Shown one piece after another: positions 33,745 to 64,000 of a DNA stretch of 64,000 nucleotides. Every line of letters starts with the position of its first letter. Within the stretch, counting starts at the first letter, position 1. Source of the stretch: Cladorhizidae sp. MBARI D1340-BT2 (Eukaryota; Porifera; Demospongiae; Poecilosclerida; Cladorhizidae); contig JAQNBH010000011.1 in assembly GCA_028752905.1 (NCBI GenBank), positions 8,155,625-8,219,624 on the forward strand, read 5' to 3'. The position numbers were made by a program, and so were the translations under genes. The notes under the pieces are model-generated. The model ran no database searches. It was not told where the DNA came from and saw nothing but the letters and a program-made list of their open reading frames with translations.

Positions 33745-34295
33745 ACTAGTCAGAGCTCATGTAGCAAGCACCCAGTAGAGCTAGGACTAGGCAGGGCACA
33801 TGTAGCAAGCACCCACCAGAGCTAGGACTAGGCAGGACACATGTAGCAAGCACCCAGCAGAGCTAGGACTAGGCAGGGCACATGTAGCAAGCACCCAGTA
33901 GAGCTAGGCTAGGCAGGGCACATGTAGCAAGCACCCAGTAGAGCTAGGACTAGGCTGGCACATGTAGCAAGCACCCAGTAGAGCTAGGCTAGGCAGGGCA
34001 CATGTAGCAAGCACCCAGTAGAGCTAGGACTAGGCTGGGCTCATGTAGCAAGCACCCAGTAGAGCTAGGACTAGGCAGGGCACATGTAGCAAGCACCCAG
34101 TAGAGCTAGGACTAGGCAGGGCACATGTAGCAAGCACCCATTAGAGCTAGGACTAGGCAGGGCACACGTAGAAAGCACCCAGTAGAGCTAGGACTAGGCA
34201 GAGGTCATGTAGCAAGCACCCAGTAGTAGGCTGGGTACATGCAAGCACCCAGTAGAGCTAGGACTAGGCTGGGCACATGTAGCAAGCACCTAGGA
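33745..34295. repeat. 41-bp minisatellite
   Basis: About 13 units of cacatgtagcaagcaccc and agtagagctaggactaggc. Confidence 0.92.
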
Positions 34296-34454
34296 CTGAT
34301 TGATTGAGCATGCGATTTATTCCTGGTGAAGGCTAGAGCATTTTGTCGAAACATCGAGTGAATACAATTTGAAGTTGATTATTGAGAAGGTGTTATTATT
34401 TATTTTTGTTTGTTTGTTTGTTTGTTTTAATTGTTTATTTATTGATTTGCTGTT

Positions 34455-35065
34455 CTGTGCAGGCTCATCCAGACTCAAGCTTCTCAGCTAGCCAGAAGCG
34501 ACCTTGTGAGTGTGGATGATGGCTCCTCCAGCCTCAAGCTTCTCAGCTAGCCAGAAGGGACCTGTGAAAGTGTCCAGCTTCTCAGCTAGCTAGAAGGGAC
34601 CTTGTGAGGGTGTGGATGATGGCTCATCCAGCCTCAAGCTTCTCAGCTAGCCAGAAGCGACCTTGTGAGTGTGGATGATAGCTCCTCCAGCCTCAAGCTT
34701 CTCAGCTAGCCAGAAGGGACCTGTGAAAGTGTCCAGCTTCTCAGCTAGCTAGAAGGGACCTTGTGAATGCAGATGATGGCTCCTCCAGCCTCAAGCTTCT
34801 CAGCTAGCTAGAAGGGATCTTGTGGGAGTGTGGATGGCTCATCCAGCCTCAAGCTTCTCAGCTAGCTGGAAGGGACCTTGTGAAAGTTTCAAGCTACTCA
34901 GCTAGCTAGAAAGTACATTGTGAGGGTGTGGATGATGGCTCCTCCAGCCTCCAGCTTCTCAGCTAGCTGGAAGGGACCTTGTGAGTGTGGATGATGGTGG
35001 CTCCAGGCTTCTCAGCTAGCTATTGTGAGAGTGTGGATGTTCCTTTAGGCGGCTTCTCAGCTATC
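34455..35065. repeat. Minisatellite, ~60 and ~40-bp units
   Basis: Units share cttctcagctagccagaag, gaccttgtgag and tgtggatgatggctcctcc, including a higher-order doublet at 34,500-34,620 and 34,640-34,760. Confidence 0.9.
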
Positions 35066-35735
35066 CAGCTAGTAGTTATGCGAGCAGCACAGAGTATGTG
35101 CACAGCAACTCTTACGTACTTGATGTATAGATAGCTCTCTCTGTATGCTCTCTTGTGTCGTTGTAACCATGCCAACGGTACATGCAGCTGAAGTGGGGGT
35201 ATATGTACTTCAAAATCTGAACGTGGGAATTTGCTGCAAGTGTGGCACTGAAGTGGGGGTATATGTACTTCAAAATCTGAACGTGGGAATTTGCTGCAAG
35301 TGTGGCACTTAATTGGAAAATGCTAATCATATAAAATTGGTTATCTGTCGTAAGAGGAAGCCTTACTATGGGATGAGTATTTTCATCAGGTGCTAAAAGG
35401 TGACGAGGTGGTCAATGGTTGCTTAAAATTGACTTTCCTTTGCTCTCTGACCAACTTGGCATGTTTTAGCGCGCAATGAAGACACTCGTTCCTTACACGA
35501 CTATTCATTACGCTGTATTTAGGCACACCCAAGAAGATTCAATAAATACATCCTAGCAACACCATGGCAACTGGATAGAGGCCAAAAAATGTGTTGTATC
35601 AACCAGCAGTGCTTCTTTGACCGTAGAGTATCGGAGGTCACATGTCTTGGATGTGTGGCTGCAAAATAAAAAGGAGCTGATTGTCCTTATCACGGCCGAG
35701 GTACACAGTTTGAAAATGGTTTCCCCTCAATTTAT
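35066..35735. other. Spacer with relic repeat terminus and a 60-bp doublet
   Basis: At 35,126-35,190 a diverged version of the U-unit terminus (tagctctctctgtatgctctc) appears. Then an exact 60-bp direct duplication spans 35,189-35,248 and 35,249-35,308 (ctgaagtgggggtatatg). At ~35,590-35,700 two stop-free frames of ~30 codons exist but are not recognisable. No gene called. Confidence 0.5.
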
Positions 35736-36635
35736 TTCTCTGCTAGCCAGCAAGCCTGTAGAAGTGCTTCATGTTTAGAGCTCCCAGCCACTCTACAACA
35801 CTAGCCATGTAGACAGTTCCTCTGCTAGCCAGCAAGTATGTAGAAGTGCTTCAGTTTTAGAGCTCTCAGCCACTCTACAACACTACCCATGTAGACAGTT
35901 CCTCTGCTAGCCAGCAAGCTTGTAGAAGTGCTTCAGGTTTAGAGCTCCCAGCCACTCTACAACACTCGTCATGCAGACAGTTCCTCTGCTAACCAGCAAG
36001 TCTGTAGAAGTGCTTCAGGTTTAGAGCTCTCAGCCACTCTACAACACTAGCCAATGCAGACAGTTCCTCTGCTAGCCAGCAAGCTTGTAGAAGTGCTTCA
36101 GGTTTAGACCTCTCAGCCACTCTACAACACTAGTCCATGTAGACAGTTCCTCTGCTAGCCAGCAAGCCTGTAGAGGTGCTTCAGGTTTAGACCTCTCAGC
36201 CACTCTACAACACTAGCCAATGTAGACAGTTCCTCTGCTAGCCAGCAAGCCTGTAGAGGTGCTTCAGGTTTAGACCTCTCAGCCACTCTACAACACTAGC
36301 CAATGTAGACAGTTCCTCTGCTAGCCAGCAAGTCTGTAGAATGCTTCAGGTTTAGACCTCTCAGCCACTCTACAACACTAGCCAATGTAGACAGTTCCTC
36401 TGCTAGCCAGCAAGCCTGTAGAAGTGCTTCAGGTTTAGACCTCTCAGCCACTCTACAACACTAGCCCATGTAGACAGTTCCTCTGCTAGCCAGCAAGTCT
36501 GTAGAATGCTTCAGGTTTAGACCTCTCAGCCACTCTACAACACTAACCAATGCAGACAGTTCCTCTGCTAGCCAGCAAGCCTGTAGAGGTGCTTCCGGTT
36601 TAGAGCTCCCAGCCACTACAACACTAGCCCATGTA
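35735..36635. repeat. ~82-bp minisatellite
   Basis: About 11 units with cctctgctagccagcaag, agaagtgcttcaggttta and cagccactctacaacactag. Confidence 0.93.
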
Positions 36636-36824
36636 GATGGGCAGCTGCCTGGACCCACAAAGCATGAGGATGAGTTAACTGTTCAATTTATCTTTTAGTG
36701 CACTAGGTAATGGAGGACGTGGTTGAAGGATGTGGTGTTTCTGAAGTAGCTACATCATTAGGTGTTCCTATATGGTGCCTCCCATGGAATAATGATGCTC
36801 CATGATGTGTTCTTGTCAGGCATC

Positions 36825-37085
36825 TCATCTCTGATTGCAATTGGCACATATTGTAATGGTAGAGCATATCTTAGAGAGATGCAGGTCTGTCTTCGTTGAT
36901 GTATAGGTGGAGACCCGTCCGTACCCAGTGATTTGGCTCATTGTCAGGCTAGTGACAAAATGTGAAGCGGAGTTATTGAATAAGTCTGTTGTAATACTTA
37001 ATACCTGGCCACGTGTTGGGGCTTCGATGACACCATTAGAGTCCACTACGAGCATTCTCTTTGGCATGTTCTCTGCCACTTGCAT
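36825..37085 (-). other. Unassigned minus-strand open frame (86 codons)
   Basis: Non-repetitive frame with balanced composition (MLVVDSNGVIEAPTRG; VTSLTMSQITGYGRVSTY), opened by a stop five codons before a possible AG acceptor. The second stretch loosely recalls the F-strand of an Ig fold but lacks its Cys. It could be an exon of an unknown gene, a relic, or chance. No function assigned. Confidence 0.25.
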
Positions 37086-37360
37086 AGTCGTTTTGTGTAT
37101 TCGCTCATTGAGTAGTTATGTCGCCAAATCTGAGCAAAAGTTAATGCACCTGTGATGCTACACCATGGATCATATCTCCATGCTCACCTCCACTTCCCCC
37201 TCCTGCCTTCTCCTTCCTCCTCTGCCATGCCCTTCCTCTCCTCTTCCCTCTCTCCTTCCTTTCTCCTCGTCTTCCTCCTATCCCCTCTCCTTCCTTTCTC
37301 CCCTCCTCTTCCTCTCTCCTTCCTCCTCTCTCATGCCCTTCCCCCATTCCTTACTTCCAG

Positions 37361-58521
<21,161 letters not shown>

Positions 58522-60770
58522 TCAGCAGAAATATTAATTTTCATTGCAGTCAGCATCAGCAACCATCTTGTCTGGCAGTAACTAGTCAGTTTTAGCCCAA
58601 CTCTCCCTCCCTATTCTCTGACTGTATTAGCATACAATAACATTCAATTTTTTGTCCTCTTGCCTGGTAAGGTGTAGTCACTAGGTAAACACACATGTTT
58701 GTGCAAACATACACACACACACACAAATATTGGTGATGTTCAACATGTTGTTAGATACTTTATACCTGTTAAAGCATAGACATTATAAGGCATAGTCATT
58801 AGTATCAACACACACACATATAATATATATTATATATATATTTATATATTCACACACTGGAGATTTTCAACATGTTAGATACCTTAGACCTGTAAACTAT
58901 AGTCTCTCGATAACTACTCACATCCACAAGTTCACAATGCGAGAAAATGGACATCTGTTGTACTAGTCTAATCCGATATACCCACAAAACATGTCCATTT
59001 TCTCACACTGTGAACTAGGCTTTAAGTTGGTACCATGTGCAGACGTTGGAGATTTTTCCAGGGCTTCTCAAGTCACATGACATTTGACTGACATCATTAG
59101 ATGTGTGTTCCACGTAACCGGTATCTTTCAAGTGTGTGAATTTCGTAGATGTTTTTTTGTAGATGTAGGAGGGGCTTCATACAGGATGATTTGCTAGGAG
59201 AGGAAATGTTCAGCTTCCCTAAATTATTTCCTTGTTGTTTCTCTTTACCAAGGCAACGCCCCGTAAATAGGTGTAAGGATCAGAAATGAGTGATGCTCTC
59301 TTTCAAGAACTCTTGGAAGTTTTCACATAACAAAAACAACAACACGTATCTAATTTACATACAAAAATGCCTGATCCCCCGGATGGGGTTTCTGTCATTG
59401 GAGGGGGATATCAACTTCAATCCCCCCACCCCCCCACCACCACATGTGAAAGCCAGATCAATTTTGAGGCTCCTCTAGTACACACTGACATTACTGTTCA
59501 GTCAGTATTATAAATTTTAAGAGGTGGCCTAACACAATTTTTATGATCAACAGGAAAGGGCGGAAATTTAGAAATTTCTCAAGTGCAGGCATGCAGAAGT
59601 TATGAGAGATTGTGTTTCGTCTGGTATTTACCTTCAACTCTAGTTGGCATACTTCTGTGCTCCATATGAGCTTCAATTTCCATTAAAAGTGCTCCTATTC
59701 AAAATCAGCAACCATGTGACTACAAATGTTGTTCACACTGTGTAATATATTCTTGATTAGATCACTTGTTCTAAGCATGACTGCCTGGCTGAGCAGGCTG
59801 TTTGAGGTAGATTTTACAAGGCATGTGTGTAGATCTCCATTGGGTGACTACAGCTTTTTTTTTTACGCGACTATTCATCGTCTTCTCGAGTTTCCTCTTC
59901 GTTCCAGGTCGGCTTCGTCCTTTACAAAGGGATCGCTCCTATATAGTCCTTCCAAGTCTTCACTGTGTGATCTGGTCATTTCACTGGCTTCTGCATAGCC
60001 AAGATTGGAGGGATGTTGTCGCCTTCTAAGCCATCTGTTTTGATGGAAATGTCACGACTATCCTAGAAATTGATACTGACTTCATTAGATGCTCTTCAGA
60101 TGCATGTTCCTTGGCCATGCTCGCAAATTTATACTCGGAAGATACGAGTTTCATAACACTAGGCTGGGTTTCAGTATGAGCATGTGCATTGCAATCTTAT
60201 AGCTGGGCATACACAATTGAGATTGTGCACTTTTCATGAGGTAAGGTGTAATCTATTATATATGTGTAATTACTAAGATATCGTTAAGCAATCAGGACTT
60301 GTGTGACCTGATGCTGCTGAGGGAACAGCCTAGTAGTAGTGCATGCGCCGTGACGCCACTTAATCCCCTCCCCTCCAGGATTACTACAGAGGCACAGGGA
60401 TGAGCAAGTCATTGGTAAGGGGGAAACGACTTAAGGGGATAAACCCATAGAAGAGGGAAGGAAACTTAAGTTAGGGGTTCATGAGTGGAAGAATACGGGT
60501 TTTATGAATGGCAAGGATGAGTGGGAGAGACACAATGGTTTAATGAGTGAGAGGGACAAAGGGTTAATAAATGGGAGAGGTACTAGATTTTAACAAATGG
60601 GAGGGCTCCATTGTCAAAGGAAAGATTTACTGAAGCATAATGGAGAGATGCATTAATGATAGCGAGCATACTAACATACTAAAGAGTGTCAAGAGTGCAA
60701 GCTATCACTTGAATTCTGCATGGTCGAGGGATGTACACGCAGTTTAAGGAGGAGGTGTGCTATTTTCCAT
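58522..60770. other. 3' flank of the integrin gene, no gene recognised
   Basis: AT-rich DNA with (CA)/(TA) runs near 58,705-58,850, a duplicated ttcaacatgtt-ttagatac segment (58,737 and 58,866) and a hairpin at 58,929-59,016. Open frames at 59,726-60,029 lack motifs. Confidence 0.5.
58929..59016. repeat. 25-bp inverted repeat (hairpin)
   Basis: agttcacaatgcgagaaaat-ggaca at 58,929-58,953 pairs with 58,992-59,016 with two mismatches and a 38-nt loop. Confidence 0.8.
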
Positions 60771-61804
60771 CAAAACCCCATATTAGGAAGACTAATTTTC
60801 ATCCATTCAGGCACTAGTTTATATAATATACAGTGGGAGTCCACTATCTGAAGATATTGTGACTGGAAGGTGTTCAGAGAACTCGAAATGTTGCGATAAC
60901 TGAACTTCATGGTGTGGAAAGTTTTCAGCTTGTCCTTGCTTGGACAATCCACCTTCAAACTGCTATATACTTCAGCAAATATCACAGATCTTAATATTAA
61001 GTACAACTCATCTGAGTTATACCCTCTGCTTTGACAGGAGCATGAAGAACCCTAACTATATATAACAGGATTGGGGTGGGGGGGGGGTGGGGGGGACAAG
61101 TGCACAAGAACTCGGTAGAGGCTATTTTGAAAACTAGCTTTGTATTTTTCATTACTTATTTGGTCCTAGCCTAGACTGGTGCAGCTTCTATTGAAAGCTG
61201 TTGTTTGTATCTATAGCTTTCTCACTGAACTTGAGCAAAAAAATTACTCACAGAAACCGTAGCTGTGCGTGTGCCTTTAGAAACATTAGTAGCTCATTCA
61301 TTTGTGGACTTCCTTGTTTGATCTAGACCAATGCAGCAGCCATAGCTGCTACAGATGGTTTCTCATGGTTCTCAGTGCTCTTTGGATATTTTGAAGTTGG
61401 TGCTGTAAGTAAACGGTGTAGAAACACAAGTAGCTTACCTGAGTGCTTCTCAGACATCACAGAAGTTGTAGATTTTGGATGGATAACAATTGCATAAAAC
61501 CATGAGTTAGCTGCTTATGTATGTTAGAGTCTCCAACCACTAGGGACTTAAAATATACCAACCTTGGTAATTCGCTGCTAAGTCTCTCCCTAACTTCTTC
61601 TAGCTAAGCTTGACAAAAGAGTTTTAGATCTTAAGTAGCTGATTTGGCTGATTGCATGCCAATACTTATGGGTGTGACTTTAGGAGGTAATGGAGACGTG
61701 CAGAAATCCATAAATTCCTCTTGAAGGCTGGGTTTGTCACCAACTTGAACTACCTGAGGAACACACTCTGCTGCAGCAAGCACCTGACCAGCCATACTGT
61801 ATTG

Positions 61805-63414
61805 TCATAAGCCTGGTTGAAGCCATTTCAGATTGGAGAGTAACTTGTGACTCATAGGTAATCGTTTGACAGCTCCCTTGGCTGCAGCAATCCACCAAGC
61901 TTGGATAAATTTTCTCACATCCTCAGATGATAATCCATCCTCTTCTTCAAATGATAGTGTGTTGTGACCTACGAAAACTTTGTGTAAAGGGAGATACTCT
62001 TTTGAGTTTATCATCAATACACACTTGTGAAACAAGTTCAGCAGCACACACATACATGAACCACAACAGAAATTTTCATATTAAGCCATCGAGCTCTTTG
62101 TAGAGAACATGAAGAATTGGAGATTGCTGCTGCATGTTCCTGTTGAAATTATTAACAATTGGTAATGCAGAACATAGAAAGAGCAAGTAGGCTTTGGTCA
62201 GAGGCTTTTCAAGTACAATTTTTACTCTTCTCACTACTGCCTGCTTATCCTCAGTACTTCGAAAGTATGAGAGTAAGGCTTCATATTGCTCAATAAGATG
62301 ATTTACACAAGCTTCAAGGCTGAACCATCGTGTTTGGCATGCTTTTAACAACTTGTGTGGCTTGTTTTCCACAAAACTCTGAAATTCTTCAAACAGTCGC
62401 AGCCTCATGGGCTATTCTGGAAATAATACCATACATCAGTTGTCAGATCTTCCAATTATCAGGCAAGACTTTGCAGGCCTCATTTGCTATTAGTGCTGCT
62501 ATGTGACAATGCCAATGAACAGCAACTAAAGCTGGCTGCTTACATCGTAACCGTGACATCACTGAATTTTGTGCTCCCAACATTACATTGGCCCCATCTG
62601 TACCTAATCAGACAAGATTATCATAAAGGAGGGTAGTGGATTCTTGAAAATGCTTATCGAATGCGTTAAATAGCAGCTCTGCAGTTGCCCTCTCTATACT
62701 CTCTAGGGCAAAGAAGACACATCTCACCTGTCCTTGGGTGTTATTGAAGTATCGAAGCATAATAGCAGCTTGTTGTGTAACGGTAATATCAGTTGTCTCA
62801 TCAGTTTGGAGGCTGAAGTATTTAGTCTCTCTAACTGCTGCGGAAATGGTTTCCCAACAATACTGGGCAATAACTTTCAACACAGCTGTTGCTTTAGTAC
62901 GACTGCACTTAAAGTCTTTAGCAATAGAAGAATCAGGAAACATCAACTTGAATAGTTCGGTACAATGATCTCTCAATTGAAAGGCAAGATGGTGCTCTCC
63001 AAGGAAATATGCAAAGAGTACTTCTGCACGGATTACAGACTCCTTTCTTATTGGCCCAAAGTAGGACTGTAGAGGCAGTACACCCACACCATCTTTTTCT
63101 GAGTGTTTGTGTAATTTCGTTTCCTGATGTCTCCTGAGATCTCTAGTACCACCTCTTCCAAGGTTTATATCACGAGAGCACTTCATACAGAAGGCAAAAG
63201 AAGATCCCTTTCTCGAACTTGTGGCCCATGGGAAAGTCTTTGCATACTGTCTACGATAGACACACAATCTCTTTTTTGCAGACTTAGAAGACCTGATAGA
63301 TGTAGAGATTTGACTGTCAATGTCAATTTGTGAAATCTCATTATCAGAGTCAGAATCTATATTTGAAGAATCTTCTTCTGGTAACCTTGATGTACTGAGT
63401 TCTGAAGATGCCAT
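61805..63414 (-). pseudogene. hAT transposase with N-terminal zinc finger, broken
   Basis: Starts at ATG 63,414. Residues ~65-105 form a C2H2/BED-like finger (FAFCMKCSRDINL, RRHQETKLHKH). The first catalytic Asp is in KYFSLQTDETTDITV. The 268-codon frame ends at 62,608 in YDNLV-stop; directly after the stop the same frame continues GTDGANVMLGAQNSV (second catalytic Asp region) and VAVHWHCHIAALIANEACK. After a further stop and a frameshift, 62,408-62,076 has LKACQTRWFSLEACVNHLIE, and 62,053-61,805 a C-terminal fragment. Family order is intact but two stops and at least one frameshift disable it. Confidence 0.85.
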
Positions 63415-63775
63415 AGCTAACTCTCTCTGACGCTCACTGTGAAAGATTCTAACTCTTGCACAAATCAGGCTTTAAATACCCAACCAGATAGCTCATGCCA
63501 TAAGCATGCACATAGATCAAAGGGTTCTGGCTCTGCAGGCATATTCCTGCACAGACAAAGTGACCACATGAATATTCCTGCAAAGACCAGGTGACCACAA
63601 AATGACTAATACCACAGAGAGTGGTTTTGAAATAGGCTGCACATGGTCTGATATGTATGAAATGTCAAACAATTTTCTAATGATGAAAAATCCAAACATT
63701 TATTGATAAAATCCAAACAGAAAATTCAAAAATCCAAACAGCTTGGATAAAATCCAACACTATGGCAACACTGGT
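61805..63775 (-). mobile_element. hAT transposon (third type), one end found
   Basis: The terminus at 63,775 reads, on the minus strand, CAGTGTTGCCATAGTGTTGG, a typical hAT start. Then AT-rich repeats with tttggatttt and the transposase gene. No matching opposite end was located to the left, so it is probably truncated near 61.7 kb or ends in diverged DNA. Confidence 0.6.
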
Positions 63776-64000
63776 TATGTGATTTGTTAGTTTTGCTATT
63801 TGGTGCTGTTGCTCTTGTCTTATTAAAATATTTGGCGAGTGAAGGAGCCCTCATAGGGGAGCTGGAAGGGAAACTTGATATTGCCTCATGGTATATCATC
63901 TGTTCATCCGTTAAAAACAGGAACGGACCACTTGTCTTGAATAATGTGGAGGTCGTCAGTGAAGAGACCGAATGAGAAAATAGCAGATTGTTAGCTGGAG
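63776..64000. other. Window end, unassigned
   Basis: A 63-codon plus frame (63,784-63,975) with a hydrophobic start (LLFGAVALVLLKYLA) lies outside the hAT terminus. Not recognised. Confidence 0.2.

Noticed and set aside
33745..34295. CRISPR-like alternation of repeats and spacers
   Set aside because: Eukaryotic locus; the spacers are simply diverged parts of one 41-bp unit and no cas genes exist.
35590..35700. Stop-free stretch (TVEYRRSHVLDVWLQN) ending at a possible donor gtacac
   Set aside because: Faint resemblance to the segment before the integrin MIDAS, but the diagnostic DLxxSM motif is absent; too weak to call.
36907..37155. Plus-strand 82-codon frame as a preceding integrin exon
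   Set aside because: No match to the MIDAS-containing part of beta-I and no suitable splice pair to 37,361.
59726..60029. Overlapping 68- and 90-codon plus frames
   Set aside because: Two different frames over the same DNA, no motifs, no splice context.
60831..60920. Tigger-like terminus (cagtgggagtccactatctg)
   Set aside because: No matching inverted partner was found, so an element cannot be delimited.

Overview
The window is animal (metazoan) nuclear DNA, most likely from a sponge or another early-branching invertebrate. The evidence is an intron-rich integrin beta gene, a Death/Ig/NACHT (NLR-like) receptor gene, animal-type transposons (pogo, Tc1, hAT, Ty3/gypsy, a non-LTR tail) and an extreme load of minisatellites. 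The sponge assignment is an inference from gene style and not a sequence match.

Layout. 1-2596 (minus): 5' end of an NLR-like gene whose 3' end lies outside the window; a 23-bp minisatellite starts about 40 bp upstream of its start codon. 3.4-5.0 kb: intergenic DNA with a 48-bp minisatellite. 4.98-6.69 kb: a truncated Tc1-like element. 6.69-25.6 kb: four tandem copies (U1-U4) of a composite repeat unit. Each is bounded by a long terminal sequence that recurs inverted at its other end, and each carries internal 65-bp, 39-bp and telomere-like 24-bp arrays. U1-U3 each have a different transposon inserted (pogo-like, hAT with 8-bp duplication, hAT with 5-bp duplication), and the sister copies preserve the empty sites. 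25.8-28.1 kb: a TA-rich minisatellite split by an inverted-repeat element carrying a broken Ulp1-like cysteine protease. 28.6-33.7 kb (minus): a decayed Ty3/gypsy-type retrotransposon with very short LTRs. 33.7-36.6 kb: four more minisatellites.

37,361-58,521 (plus): the main host gene, an integrin beta subunit. Thirteen exons join in frame into 544 codons plus stop, covering the C-terminal part of the beta-I domain, hybrid domain, EGF modules, beta-tail, transmembrane helix and a cytoplasmic tail with NPLF and NPRY motifs. The N-terminal exons (signal peptide, PSI, MIDAS part of beta-I) are not recognisable in the window. Most introns are filled by minisatellites or transposons. The most striking is a ~29-bp array just before the first cytoplasmic-tail exon, whose unit repeats that exon's own splice-acceptor junction. 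58.5-64 kb: non-coding DNA with a hairpin, then a broken hAT transposase (minus) ending near 63.77 kb.

Only two host genes are well supported (NLR-like receptor and integrin beta). Nearly everything else is mobile or tandemly repeated DNA, and most open reading frames in those stretches are artefacts of repeat units whose length is a multiple of three. No rRNA, tRNA or CRISPR array was found.
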